This document shows positions 7,530 through 16,814 of a DNA stretch of 64,000 bases, piece after piece. Source of the stretch: Sphingomonas sp. PP-CE-1A-559. Lineage in GTDB: Bacteria; Pseudomonadota; Alphaproteobacteria; Sphingomonadales; Sphingomonadaceae. The translations under genes were made by a program, and so were the position numbers. Each line of letters begins with the position of its first letter. The first letter of the stretch is position 1. A model generated the notes under the pieces. The model saw nothing but the letters and a program-made list of their open reading frames with translations, was not told the DNA's origin and ran no database searches. Where the stretch lies: NCBI RefSeq assembly GCF_004340965.1, contig NZ_SLYA01000002.1:372001-436000 (forward strand), read 5' to 3'.

Positions 7530-8752
7530 AACCGATGGGTGCCCTTCCTCCTGAGTTCTTGTATCAAGATGGCCCGCTGAAGATCGGCGGTCGGACGGCC
7601 GACAACTGGGCCGCGCACACTGGCGACACGCCGCTGTTCGTCTACGACATGGCGATCGTCGCTGCGCGCATCGCACGCTTCAGAGCAGCGATGCCGGCGA
7701 TCGATCTCCATTACGCGATCAAGGCTAATCCACACGCCGACCTGCTGACCGCCATCGCGCCGCTGGTAGACGGGCTCGACGTCGCTTCCTCGGGCGAACT
7801 CGCGAAGGCTATGATTGTCAAACCGGCCGCGTCGATCAGTTTCGCCGGCCCCGGCAAGCGCAACGACGAACTCGCCGCCGCGATCACCGCCGGCGCCACG
7901 CTCAACGTCGAATCGGAAGGCGAGGCCACGCGGGCGTTCGCGATCGGCGACCGCCTCGGCCACACACCGCGCATGGCGGTCCGCGTAAACCCCGACATCG
8001 AGCTCCGCGGCTCGGGCATGCGAATGGGCGGTCGCGCGTCGCCCTTCGGGGTCGACGCGGTGCGGGCGGCCGCGCTCGTGAAAGCGATCGTCGCAGCGGG
8101 CGCGGACTGGCGCGGGTTCCACATCTACGCCGGCAGCCAGGCGCTCGATGCCGGTGCGATTGTCGAGACGCAGGCCGCGACGATCGCACTCGCGGCGCGA
8201 TTGGCAGAGGAGGCGAGCGTCGCCCCCCCGCTCGTCAACCTCGGCGGCGGCTTCGGCGTGCCGTACTTCGCCGGCGACGCGGCGCTCGACGTCGAACGGG
8301 TCGGCGAGGCGCTGGCCGAAGCACTCGCATCCCGCCCCGCGATCCTCGCCGAAACCCGATTCGCGATCGAGCTCGGCCGCTGGCTCGTGGCCGAAGCAGG
8401 CGTCTACCTCACCCGCGTCATCGACATAAAGCAAAGCCAGGGCGAGACCTTCGTCGTCGTCGACGGCGGCCTCAACCACCAACTCGCCGCCAGCGGCAAT
8501 TTCGGCACCGTCGTCCGCCGCAACTACCCGATCGCGATCGCCGCACGGATGGGCCACGCGCCGACCGGAACCGTCTCCGTCGTCGGTCCGCTCTGCACCC
8601 CGCTCGACCGGCTCGGCGACAAGGTCGCGCTACCCCCCGTCCATGTCGGTGACCTCATCGCGATCTTCATGGCCGGCGCCTACGGGGCGAGCGCCAGCCC
8701 GACTGCGTTTCTCGGGCATCCACCGGCGTCCGAGATCGTTACTGCTATATAA
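7526..8752 (+). CDS. PLP-dependent decarboxylase, exosortase A-associated
   Basis: A 408-residue fold-type III PLP enzyme of the ornithine/diaminopimelate decarboxylase family, of the group tied to exosortase A (TIGR03099 type). LHYAIKANPHADLL carries the PLP-binding lysine near residue 60. VNLGGGFGVPY is the phosphate-binding glycine loop. GPLCTPLDRL near the C-terminus contains the catalytic Cys of the second active-site half. The ATG at 7526 overlaps the ligase stop and has GGAAGGGAGC upstream; the longer open frame from 7454 is only palindrome-derived sequence. It probably makes an amine or amino acid that ligase and carrier protein use, but this is inference. Confidence 0.9.
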   Translation: MKPMGALPPEFLYQDGPLKIGGRTADNWAAHTGDTPLFVYDMAIVAARIARFRAAMPAIDLHYAIKANPHADLLTAIAPLVDGLDVASSGELAKAMIVKPAASISFAGPGKRNDELAAAITAGATLNVESEGEATRAFAIGDRLGHTPRMAVRVNPDIELRGSGMRMGGRASPFGVDAVRAAALVKAIVAAGADWRGFHIYAGSQALDAGAIVETQAATIALAARLAEEASVAPPLVNLGGGFGVPYFAGDAALDVERVGEALAEALASRPAILAETRFAIELGRWLVAEAGVYLTRVIDIKQSQGETFVVVDGGLNHQLAASGNFGTVVRRNYPIAIAARMGHAPTGTVSVVGPLCTPLDRLGDKVALPPVHVGDLIAIFMAGAYGASASPTAFLGHPPASEIVTAI

Positions 8753-8892
8753 GGTGCAGTTGCAGTGCCTTGGCGGGGCATGGTTACGGGGCGCTCCTAA
8801 CGCTATCTTCACCTGTTACTTGCATAGCGAAGGCTGAGTTAGCCGCCCGTCGGGCAACCGATGGACGGTGCGGCGCCAGGAGAAAGTTACCC

Positions 8893-9537
8893 ATGCGTTC
8901 CGGATCTGTATCGAAATCCCTGCTGACCCTAGGCCTCGCCGCGACCACGCTCGGCGCCTGCACCACCGGCAGCACGCCGCCCGCACTGCCGCCCGCCTCG
9001 TTCGTCGCGAAGCAGGAATTGCCAGGCGAGGAATATGTGATCGGCCCGCTCGATCAGCTCAATATCTTCGTCTGGCGCAATCCCGAGCTGTCGTCGAAGG
9101 TTCAGGTGCGTCCCGACGGCCGGATCACGACGCCGCTGATCAACGACCTGCCCGCGGTCGGCAAGACTCCCGCGATGCTCAGCGACGACATCAAGAAGGC
9201 GCTCGGGGCCTATATCAAGGATCCGATCGTCTCGGTGATCGTCGAGAATTTCAGCGGCACCTACAGCCAGCAGGTCCGCATCGTCGGTGCGACCGAGAAG
9301 CCCGCGTCGATCCCGTACCGCGCCAACATGACTCTGCTCGATGCGATGATCGCGGTCGGCGGCCTCAGCCAGTATGCGGCGGGCAACAAGGCGCGGCTGG
9401 TGCGCTACGATCGAGCGACCGGCAAGCAGACCGAGTTCGGGTTGCAGATCAACAACCTGCTCAAGAAGGGCGATTCGTCGGCCAACGTCCGCCTCGCGCC
9501 GGGCGACGTGATCATCATCCCCGAATCGATGTTCTGA
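8893..9537 (+). CDS. XrtA/PEP-CTERM system polysaccharide export lipoprotein (Wza/EpsE type)
   Basis: A 214-residue outer-membrane auxiliary export protein. The N-terminus is a lipoprotein signal: a hydrophobic stretch SLLTLGLAATTLGAC with the lipobox Cys near residue 23. The Poly_export domain starts EYVIGPLDQLNIFVWRNPEL and continues VRPDGRITTPLINDLPAVGKT. SLBB-like beta-grasp sequence follows (VRIVGATEKPASIPYRANMT). It ends PGDVIIIPESMF, typical of the family. AGGAG lies about ten bases ahead of the ATG. The gap 8753-8892 before it may hold a promoter. It leads the polymer-export part of the locus and would form the outer-membrane channel with the Wzz-like protein and kinase downstream. 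Confidence 0.93.
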   Translation: MRSGSVSKSLLTLGLAATTLGACTTGSTPPALPPASFVAKQELPGEEYVIGPLDQLNIFVWRNPELSSKVQVRPDGRITTPLINDLPAVGKTPAMLSDDIKKALGAYIKDPIVSVIVENFSGTYSQQVRIVGATEKPASIPYRANMTLLDAMIAVGGLSQYAAGNKARLVRYDRATGKQTEFGLQINNLLKKGDSSANVRLAPGDVIIIPESMF

Positions 9538-9547
9538 GGCGATCGGG

Positions 9548-11071
9548 ATGAACGGGATCTACGACGAGGTACGGATCGCGCTCCATGCGATCTGGACGCG
9601 GCGTTGGCTGGCGCTGGCGGTGGCGTGGGGCGTGTGCGTGCTCGGCTGGCTGGTCGTGTCGCAGATCCCGAGCCGCTACGATTCGACCGCGCGCGTGTTC
9701 GTGCAGATGCAGACGATCCTGCCCTCGGGCATGGACGGCGTGCCGCAGGTCGCGCCGATGACGGTCGACACGATCCGCACGACGCTGATCTCCGCGGTGA
9801 ACCTCGAAAAGGTTGTGCGCGGCACCGATCTCGCAAACACCGTGTCGAGCGACCGCGACGTCGCCGACCGCGTCGCGGCGCTGGCCCCGAACATCAAGAT
9901 CGTGTCGCAACAGGATAATCTGTTCCAGATCACGACGAGCGCTGCGACCCCGAAGCTCGCACGCCAGATCACGCAGAAGCTGATCGACCTGTTCGTCGAG
10001 CAGAACCTCGCCGGCGATCGCTCGAAGACGACGCAGAGCCTGACCTTCCTCGATCAGCAGCTCGCCTCGCGCCAGAAGCAGCTCGCCGACGCCGAGGCCA
10101 AGCGCGCCGACTTCCAGAACCGCTATCTCGGCGCTCTCCCCGGCACGGGTTCGGTCAGCGACCGGATCAGCGCCGCGCGGTCGCAGATGTCGCAGGTCGA
10201 TGGCGATCTCGCCGCCGCGCAGTCGAGCCTTGCCGCGGTCCAGGGCCAGATGGCCGGGACGCCGGCAACGGTCGCGGGGACGGGTGGCGTCGCTGGCGCT
10301 GCCGGGCCGGCGCGCGCACGGCTCCAGGCGATCCAGGGTCAGCTCGCCGATGCCCGCGCGCGCGGCTATACCGAGAACCATCCCGACGTGATCGCGCTGA
10401 AGAGCCAGCTCGCATCGGCCACTGCGGCCGCGCGCAGCGAGCCGCTGGCGGGCGGCAGTGCAGGGGGCAGCGCGCAGAACCCGCTCTACGCGTCGCTCCA
10501 GTCGATGGTCGCGGATCGCACCGCCACGGTCGCTTCGCTGCGGATGCGGCGCAGCCAGTTGCAGGGCGATCTCGACCTGCTCAATTCGAAGCTGTCGGGC
10601 GATCCCGAAGTCGCCGCCGAACAGGGCTCGATCGATCGCGACTATCAGGTGCTGAAGGACCAGTACGACGCGCTGCTCAAACAGCGCGAGCAGACCGCGA
10701 TCGTGGGTCAAGCGCAGTCGCAGAGCGATCACGTGAAGTTCAGCGTGATCGATCCGCCGACCATGCCGAGCAAGCCGAGCGCGCCGAACAGATTGCTGCT
10801 ACTCACGGGGGTTCTGATCGCGGGACTCGCGGCGGGAATCGGCGCGGCCTTCGCGATGGGGCAGCTGCGATCCACGTTCGCGACGACCGCGCGACTCGAA
10901 AAGGCGGCAGGGATGCCGGTGATCGGGTCGATCGGCGAAGTGGTGACGCGTGTGCAATCCGGCCAGCGTCGGCACAAGTTGAAGATGTTCCTGGGCGGTA
11001 CGGCCGCACTGGGCGTCGCCTATGTCCTGTTGCTGGGGGTAGAGATCCTCCAGCGCGGGCTGGCGGCATAG
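9548..11071 (+). CDS. XrtA system polysaccharide chain-length determinant (Wzz family)
   Basis: An inner-membrane polysaccharide co-polymerase of 507 residues. One membrane helix lies near residues 18-37 (LALAVAWGVCVLGWLVV) and a second near 420-440 (LLLLTGVLIAGLAAGIGAAFA). Between them is a long periplasmic region rich in heptad-like helices (about 160-370). The pre-TM2 PPTMPSKPSAPNR motif is the proline-rich Wzz signature. A third hydrophobic segment occurs near the C-terminus. The kinase domain is on the separate next gene, 5 bases downstream, as in two-component Wzc-type systems. Confidence 0.93.
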   Translation: MNGIYDEVRIALHAIWTRRWLALAVAWGVCVLGWLVVSQIPSRYDSTARVFVQMQTILPSGMDGVPQVAPMTVDTIRTTLISAVNLEKVVRGTDLANTVSSDRDVADRVAALAPNIKIVSQQDNLFQITTSAATPKLARQITQKLIDLFVEQNLAGDRSKTTQSLTFLDQQLASRQKQLADAEAKRADFQNRYLGALPGTGSVSDRISAARSQMSQVDGDLAAAQSSLAAVQGQMAGTPATVAGTGGVAGAAGPARARLQAIQGQLADARARGYTENHPDVIALKSQLASATAAARSEPLAGGSAGGSAQNPLYASLQSMVADRTATVASLRMRRSQLQGDLDLLNSKLSGDPEVAAEQGSIDRDYQVLKDQYDALLKQREQTAIVGQAQSQSDHVKFSVIDPPTMPSKPSAPNRLLLLTGVLIAGLAAGIGAAFAMGQLRSTFATTARLEKAAGMPVIGSIGEVVTRVQSGQRRHKLKMFLGGTAALGVAYVLLLGVEILQRGLAA

Positions 11072-11075
11072 GGGG

Positions 11076-12170
11076 ATGACCGTGACGAAGCCTGATCGCG
11101 AACCCTCGCTGCTCGAACGAGCGGCCAAGGTGTATGATTTCAACGCGCACGTCCGTTTGCGCGGTACTGGCGCGCCGACTCCGCCGCAGGTCGACACGCG
11201 CCCGGTTGCGCCCCCGGTCGCGCGCGTGGTCCCCCCCGTCGTCGAGGTGCCGGAGACCGAGTCGCCGAAGCTTGAAACGCCGGTCGAAGAAACGCCTGTT
11301 GCGACGTCTGCTCCCGTATCCGAAGCCGAGCCGTCGCACGAATTCGTCGACCCCACCTTCCTAGCGATCCCGGAAGAACTCCGCGCACCGGTCGGTGACG
11401 AGCTTCCCGACGAATTCTACATGCCCGACGAAGCATCCGACACCGTGCGGATCGATCGCGGCATGCTGGCTGCGAACGGCATGATCGTCCCCGGTGCGCC
11501 CGTCGGCCCGCTTGCCGAGGAGTTCCGGCTGATCAAGCGGCAGTTGCTGATCACCGGCACGCGGATCGCGGAGAGCGGGAGCGCCGACAAGGCGCGCATG
11601 ATCCTGGTCTGCTCGGCGCGCCCCGGCGACGGCAAGACGTTCTGCGCGATCAACCTCGCGCTCTCGATCGCCGCCGAGCGTGATACCGAAGTGCTGCTGG
11701 TCGATGCCGACGTCGCAAAGCCCGATGTCGTCGCGCAGCTTGGTCTCACCGATGGCCCCGGACTGCTCGATGCGCTGGGCGATACCCGGATCGACGTCGA
11801 GGATCTCGTCATCCAGACCGACGTGCCGCATCTCTCGATCCTGCCTGCCGGGTCGAAGACCAGCATGGATACCGAACTGCTCGCCAGCGCGCGGACCAAG
11901 TCGGTGATCGCGCGCCTGCTCGAGGCCAATCCGCGCCGCGTCGTGATCTTCGATTCGCCGCCTGCGCTGGCGGCGTCGCCGGCATCGGTGCTGGCGATGC
12001 GGGTAGGGCAGGTGATGCTCGTCGTCCGCGCAGACCACACCCCCGAGAACGAACTGCGGGCCGCGGTGAACCTGCTCGACGGGTGCGAGCATATCCAGCT
12101 CGTGCTGAATGCCGTGTCGTTCGTCCAGGGCGGTGCGCGGTTCGGCAGCTATTACGGGCACGCGTCGTGA
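11076..12170 (+). CDS. XrtA-associated cytoplasmic tyrosine kinase (BY-kinase)
   Basis: A 364-residue P-loop tyrosine autokinase of the CpsD/CapB type. Residues 1-120 form a proline- and acid-rich linker. The Walker A motif SARPGDGKT is at about 180-188, Walker A' VLLVDADV at about 206-213, and Walker B RRVVIFDSPPA later. The C-terminus has only two adjacent tyrosines (GSYYGH), so the usual Tyr cluster is weak. It should be activated by the chain-length protein encoded immediately upstream and control polymer length. The last base of its stop is the first base of the next start. Confidence 0.92.
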   Translation: MTVTKPDREPSLLERAAKVYDFNAHVRLRGTGAPTPPQVDTRPVAPPVARVVPPVVEVPETESPKLETPVEETPVATSAPVSEAEPSHEFVDPTFLAIPEELRAPVGDELPDEFYMPDEASDTVRIDRGMLAANGMIVPGAPVGPLAEEFRLIKRQLLITGTRIAESGSADKARMILVCSARPGDGKTFCAINLALSIAAERDTEVLLVDADVAKPDVVAQLGLTDGPGLLDALGDTRIDVEDLVIQTDVPHLSILPAGSKTSMDTELLASARTKSVIARLLEANPRRVVIFDSPPALAASPASVLAMRVGQVMLVVRADHTPENELRAAVNLLDGCEHIQLVLNAVSFVQGGARFGSYYGHAS

Positions 12171-13846
12171 TGCGGACACTGCACACCAGGCGTATGGCCC
12201 GGAAGCTGGCGTTGATCGCCGGTGGTTGCGTGCTCGCCGCACTGCCCGCGACGCCGGTCGTCGCGCAGGCCGATCTGCCGACGCAACCCGCGCAATCGTC
12301 GCGCCGCGTCACGATCAATCCGTATGTCGAGGCAAACCAGACGCTGTCCGCCGATCTCAACGGCGGCGACGTGTTGACCTATACCAGTCTCGCCGCTGGC
12401 GTCGACGCGGCGGTCCAGACCCAGCGTATCTCGGGCCAAGTCAGCTATCGGTACGAGCATCGATTCGGCTGGGGCGATCATCTCGGCGACGATGATATCC
12501 ATTCGGGCCTCGCGCGCGTCGATGCGCGCGTCACGCCGAACCTCACGCTGGAGGCTGCCGGTATCGCCACCCGGTCGCGCTCCGATATTCGCGGCGCGGC
12601 GCCGGGCATCCTCGTGGGCAATGTCAGCAACGTCAGCCAGATCTATTCGGTCTATGCCGGCCCCAGCTTTACCAGCAACGCTGGCCCGGTGACGCTGAAC
12701 GCGAACTACAGGCTCGGCTATACCAAGGTCGATACGCCGACGTTCGGCGATGCGGGCCTGGGTGGGCAGCGGCTCGATTATTACGACGATTCGATCGGCA
12801 ACACCGTGACCGCCAGCGCCTCGGTGCGCCCCGGTGCGATTGCTCCGTTCGGGCTCACGGTCAGCGGTGCTTACGACCGCGAGACCGCCAGCCAGTTGAA
12901 GCAGCGTTACGAGGGCTATTACGGCCGCGGCGACATACTCCAGCCAATCTCGCCCTATGTCGCGCTCACCGCCGGCGTCGGTTACGAGAAGATCGAGACG
13001 AGCCAGAAGGATCCGGTCGTCGACGCGACCGGCACGCCCGTGCTCGATCGCGACGGTCGCTTCGTCACCAACGAGGCATCGCCGCGCCGCGTCGCCTATC
13101 GCACCGACGGCATCTATTACGACGCCGGCGTCGTCTGGCGGCCCAATCGCCGGACCTCGGTGGAGGGGCATGTCGGGCGCCGCTACGGATCGCTCAGCTA
13201 CACCGGCACCGCGACCTATCAGGCATCGGACTCCGTCGGCCTCGCGGTCAACGTGTATGACGGCGTGCAGACTTTCGGCCGTCAGCTCCGGACCGGTATC
13301 GGCAATTTGCCGACCAGCTTCCTGAGCGGCAACCAGCAGGGTTTCGGGCAGCAATTCAATGGCTGCGTGTTCGGCTCCACCGGTGCGCAACCGGGCGGCT
13401 GCCTCAACGACGTTTTCCAGTCGATCTCGACCGCCAGCTACCGCGCACGCGGGATCGACGGCGTGATCTCTGCGACGCGCGGGCGCTCCACCTGGGGCGC
13501 GGGCATCGGCTACGCCAATCGCAAGCTCTATGCGCCGCGGCTCGCGCCCGGCTTGGTCGTCGCGGGTCTCGATGATGAAAGCTATTACGGCCAGCTATTC
13601 TACACGCGCAGGCTGACCCCGGTTTCCGGCGTCAACGCCGACCTGTTCGTCAATTATTACGACAGCGGCGTCGACGACATCACCGGCGATACCGGCGTGT
13701 GGTCTTACGGCGGGACGGGGACATATTTTCATAATTTCGGGCGTCTCGGCACCACCGCGTCGCTCGGGCTTTACAGCTTCAAGGTCGGCGACCTCGACAG
13801 CGACTGGTCGGCGCAGGCGCTGATCGGTGCGCGGTACCAGTTCTGA
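12170..13846 (+). CDS. XrtA-associated outer-membrane beta-barrel protein
   Basis: 558 residues matching the PEP-CTERM system-associated outer-membrane family (TIGR03016 type). A signal peptide (KLALIAGGCVLAALPATPVVAQA) is followed by alternating amphipathic strands throughout and a terminal aromatic residue (ALIGARYQF), a classic beta-barrel end. The ATG at 12170 shares a base with the preceding stop; MARKLALIA at 12194 is an alternative that would leave a more standard signal peptide. Probably an outer-membrane component or porin for the exopolysaccharide; the precise role is not known. Confidence 0.88.
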   Translation: MRTLHTRRMARKLALIAGGCVLAALPATPVVAQADLPTQPAQSSRRVTINPYVEANQTLSADLNGGDVLTYTSLAAGVDAAVQTQRISGQVSYRYEHRFGWGDHLGDDDIHSGLARVDARVTPNLTLEAAGIATRSRSDIRGAAPGILVGNVSNVSQIYSVYAGPSFTSNAGPVTLNANYRLGYTKVDTPTFGDAGLGGQRLDYYDDSIGNTVTASASVRPGAIAPFGLTVSGAYDRETASQLKQRYEGYYGRGDILQPISPYVALTAGVGYEKIETSQKDPVVDATGTPVLDRDGRFVTNEASPRRVAYRTDGIYYDAGVVWRPNRRTSVEGHVGRRYGSLSYTGTATYQASDSVGLAVNVYDGVQTFGRQLRTGIGNLPTSFLSGNQQGFGQQFNGCVFGSTGAQPGGCLNDVFQSISTASYRARGIDGVISATRGRSTWGAGIGYANRKLYAPRLAPGLVVAGLDDESYYGQLFYTRRLTPVSGVNADLFVNYYDSGVDDITGDTGVWSYGGTGTYFHNFGRLGTTASLGLYSFKVGDLDSDWSAQALIGARYQF

Positions 13847-13859
13847 AGGCGAGCAGCTT

Positions 13860-14933
13860 ATGTACGATGAACATTATGGACTGACGGGTCGGCCTTTCCA
13901 GCTCACCCCCGATCCCAAATTCTGGTTCGAGACCGCCACCCACCGCAAGGCGATGGCGTATCTCGGCTATGGTTTGGCGCAGGGCGAGGGCTTCATCGTC
14001 ATCACCGGCGATATCGGCGCGGGCAAGACGACGCTCGTCGGTCACCTGATGGACACGATCGACCTTCAGCGACTGAACGCCATCAAGCTCGTCTCGACCG
14101 CGATCGAGGCGGACGACCTGCTGCGGATCGTCGCCACCGACCTGCACGTCGATCCCGCCGGGCTGAGCAAGGCCGAACTGCTCACCGCGATCGAGCGCGG
14201 GCTGCACGCGGTCGCGCGCACCGGCAAGCGGACGCTGCTGATCGTCGACGAGGCGCAGGCCTTGCCCGTCGATGCGCTCGAAGAACTGCGGATGCTGTCG
14301 AACTTCCAGGCCGGCGGCCATGCGCTGTTGCAGATCGTCCTGCTCGGCCAGCCCGAGTTCCGCGATCGGCTCCACGGCTCGGAGCGTCTCGAACAGCTCC
14401 GCCAGCGCGTAATCGCGATCCACCATCTCGATCCGATGGAGGAGCATGAGGTTTCCGACTATCTCGCGCACCGCCTGACGGTGGTCGGCTGGACGGGTAA
14501 CCCCGATTTTACCGAGGACGCGTTCGCGGCGTTCTTCACCGGGTCGGCGGGGGTGCCGCGTCGTTTGAACCAGCTTGCCGGGCGCGTGATGCTCCATGCG
14601 GCGATCGACGACCTCACGGTGATCGACGGCGATACGGTGCGGGCGGTGCAACGTGACCTTGAAGGCGACCTGCCGATGATTGCGCAGGATCGGGGAAAAG
14701 GTGCGCATAACGCGCACGAACCGCGCGAACCCGTGTCCACGCCGCGTGCTGACACGCCGAGCACCGATCCTGCGGTCGAGGAGCGGCTCGCTGAACTCGA
14801 GGCGCGGGTGGACATGCAGGACAAGGCGCTACGTCGCGTGCTGACGCTGCTGGTCGACTGGGTCGAGGGCGACGATACCAAGCCGGAATACGCGCCGATT
14901 CGTGGCGTGGCCGCCTGGCATGATGCTGCCTGA
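13860..14933 (+). CDS. XrtA-associated ATPase (ExeA/GspA-like AAA family)
   Basis: 357 residues opening MYDEHYGLTGRPFQLTPDP, which is near-diagnostic of the exosortase-associated ExeA-like ATPases (TIGR03015 type). The Walker A motif GDIGAGKTTLV is at about 50-60, Walker B is LLIVDEAQALP, and the sensor-like LLGQPEFRDRL segment follows. The C-terminal 60 residues are charged with a possible coiled coil (EERLAELEARVDMQDKALRR). The ATG lies 13 bases after the barrel-protein stop. It is cytoplasmic; by analogy with GspA it may remodel cell-envelope export machinery. Confidence 0.92.
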   Translation: MYDEHYGLTGRPFQLTPDPKFWFETATHRKAMAYLGYGLAQGEGFIVITGDIGAGKTTLVGHLMDTIDLQRLNAIKLVSTAIEADDLLRIVATDLHVDPAGLSKAELLTAIERGLHAVARTGKRTLLIVDEAQALPVDALEELRMLSNFQAGGHALLQIVLLGQPEFRDRLHGSERLEQLRQRVIAIHHLDPMEEHEVSDYLAHRLTVVGWTGNPDFTEDAFAAFFTGSAGVPRRLNQLAGRVMLHAAIDDLTVIDGDTVRAVQRDLEGDLPMIAQDRGKGAHNAHEPREPVSTPRADTPSTDPAVEERLAELEARVDMQDKALRRVLTLLVDWVEGDDTKPEYAPIRGVAAWHDAA

Positions 14934-14934
14934 C

Positions 14935-15780
14935 ATGCCTGTTCTCAACGGCATGTCGGTCGATGTTGAGGACTGGTTCCAGGTCGGCGCGTTCGAAAAG
15001 GTGATCGACAAGGCCGACTGGGACTCGCTGCAGCCGCGCGTCGAGGCCAACACCGACGCGGTCCTGGCCCTATTTGCCGAGCGCGACACGAAGGCAACGT
15101 TCTTCACTTTAGGCTGGGTAGCCCACCGCTACCCCGCCCTGATCCGCCGCATCGTCAACGCCGGACATGAGGTTGCCAGTCACGGCTGGGACCACCAACG
15201 CGTCTTCACGATGACGCCGGACGTGTTTCGCGCCGACCTCACACGTGCTCGGACGGCGATCGAGGATGCGGCGGGGTCGAAGGTCACCGGCTATCGCGCA
15301 CCGAGCTTCTCGATCGACCAGCGCACGCCTTGGGCGCACGTCGAACTTGCCGAGGCGGGCTATGCCTATTCCTCCAGCGTCGCGCCGGTGAAGCACGACC
15401 ATTACGGCTGGCTCGATGCGCCGCGCTACGGGTTCAAGCCACTCGCCGACAGCGCGTTGATCGAGGTTCCGGTGACGGTGGCCAAGTTCGGCGAGCGCAA
15501 GCTGGCGACCGGGGGCGGATTCTTTCGGCTGCTCCCGGCGGCGATCACCGATCTCGCGGTGCGCCAGGTCAATCGCGAGGACCGTCCGGCGATGTTCTAC
15601 TTCCACCCGTGGGAGATCGATCCGTCGCAGCCGCGAGTCGATGCGGCACCGATGCGGTCGAAGATCCGCCATTACTCGCGACTCGGCGCGATGGCCGGCA
15701 AGCTCCGGGGTTTGCTCGGGCGCCACGAATGGGGCCGTGTCGATACGGTCGTCGCACGCGAAGCGGCGCGGCTGGCGTGA
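14935..15780 (+). CDS. XrtA-associated polysaccharide deacetylase
   Basis: A NodB-homology carbohydrate esterase, about 281 residues. NGMSVDVEDWFQVGAFE carries the first catalytic Asp of the D-x-E-D variant seen in exosortase-associated deacetylases (TIGR03006 type). HEVASHGWDHQRV holds the metal-binding His residues, GYRAPSFSID the third motif, and MFYFHPWEID the fourth. The ATG at 14935 follows the ATPase stop by one base; in-frame starts at 14902, 14920 and 14923 overlap the ATPase gene and cannot be excluded. It likely removes acetyl groups from the EPS or its precursor. Confidence 0.9.
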   Translation: MPVLNGMSVDVEDWFQVGAFEKVIDKADWDSLQPRVEANTDAVLALFAERDTKATFFTLGWVAHRYPALIRRIVNAGHEVASHGWDHQRVFTMTPDVFRADLTRARTAIEDAAGSKVTGYRAPSFSIDQRTPWAHVELAEAGYAYSSSVAPVKHDHYGWLDAPRYGFKPLADSALIEVPVTVAKFGERKLATGGGFFRLLPAAITDLAVRQVNREDRPAMFYFHPWEIDPSQPRVDAAPMRSKIRHYSRLGAMAGKLRGLLGRHEWGRVDTVVAREAARLA

Positions 15781-16814
15781 CCGCGCCGATGCCCGTCGGC
15801 GTGCGTGAAGTCGACCTTCGAGATCCGGCCGAGTTTGCGCGGATCACGGCGTTCGTCGAGGCCAGCGACGGCGCCACGCCGTTCCACCTCCCGGCCTGGA
15901 GCCTCGCGGTGCAGGATGGTTGCGGGCAGCGCGCGCACTATCTGGTGTCGGAGAGCGGAGGCGCAATCGACGGTGTGTTGCCGTTGACCGAGATGCGATC
16001 GCCGCTGTTCGGGCGTGCGCTGGTATCGACCGGGTTCGGTGTCGATGGCGGCGTCTTGGGTGACGCGGTCGAACCGCTGTCGGCGGGCGCTTGGAACCTT
16101 GCGCTGCGGATCGGCTGCCCTTCGGTAGAGCTACGCGGAGGCCCTGCGCCGAGCGGATGGGATAGCGATGATACGAGCTATCTCGGCTTCGTTCGCGAGC
16201 TAGCCGCGGATGACGATGCAGAACTGCTCGCGATCCCCCGGAAGCAGCGTGCTGAAGTCCGCCGCGCGCTCGGCTTCGATCTTGAGATCGTCATCGGTAA
16301 CGATCGGAAACTGCTAGCCGAGCACTACCGGGTTTATGCGGAGTCGGTTCGCAATCTCGGCACGCCGGTCTTTCCCGCCAAGCTTTTTCGTAGCGTTGCG
16401 AGCGTGATGGACGCCGATGTTCTTACCGTTCGACACAAAGGCCGCGCGGTCGCGAGCGTCCTGAGCCTGTATTTCAACGGCACCGTCTATCCCTATTGGG
16501 GCGGCGGGACCGATGCCGCGCGAGGACTGCGCGCCAACGACCGGATGTATTTCGCGTTGATGGCGCACGCCCGCGCGCGCGGGTGCACGCGGTTCGATTT
16601 CGGCCGGTCGAAGACCGGCACCGGGGCGGCGGCGTTCAAGAAGAACTGGGGTTTCGCGCCCGAACCGCGGCTCTACGCCAAGCGCAGCAACGGGCCGGCG
16701 CGCGAGGTGAACCCGCTGAACCCCAAATACGCGCTGATGGTGCGGACGTGGAAGAAGCTGCCGCTCTGGGCGGCGAATGCAGCAGGACCGTGGATTTCCC
16801 GAGGCCTGGGGTGA
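15777..16814 (+). CDS. FemAB family protein, XrtA-associated
   Basis: A 345-residue protein with a GNAT-like acyltransferase fold, of the FemAB-related family found in exosortase A loci (TIGR03019 type). Features include FHLPAWSLAVQDGCG early, an IPRKQRAEVRRAL stretch mid-protein, and TRFDFGRSKTGTGAAAFKKNWGF near the C-terminus, which is the conserved FemAB block. The start is GTG overlapping the deacetylase stop (GTGA); an ATG lies 12 bases further in. FemAB relatives transfer aminoacyl groups from tRNA, so an amino-acid decoration of polymer or protein is possible but unproved here. Confidence 0.9.
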   Translation: MTAPMPVGVREVDLRDPAEFARITAFVEASDGATPFHLPAWSLAVQDGCGQRAHYLVSESGGAIDGVLPLTEMRSPLFGRALVSTGFGVDGGVLGDAVEPLSAGAWNLALRIGCPSVELRGGPAPSGWDSDDTSYLGFVRELAADDDAELLAIPRKQRAEVRRALGFDLEIVIGNDRKLLAEHYRVYAESVRNLGTPVFPAKLFRSVASVMDADVLTVRHKGRAVASVLSLYFNGTVYPYWGGGTDAARGLRANDRMYFALMAHARARGCTRFDFGRSKTGTGAAAFKKNWGFAPEPRLYAKRSNGPAREVNPLNPKYALMVRTWKKLPLWAANAAGPWISRGLG

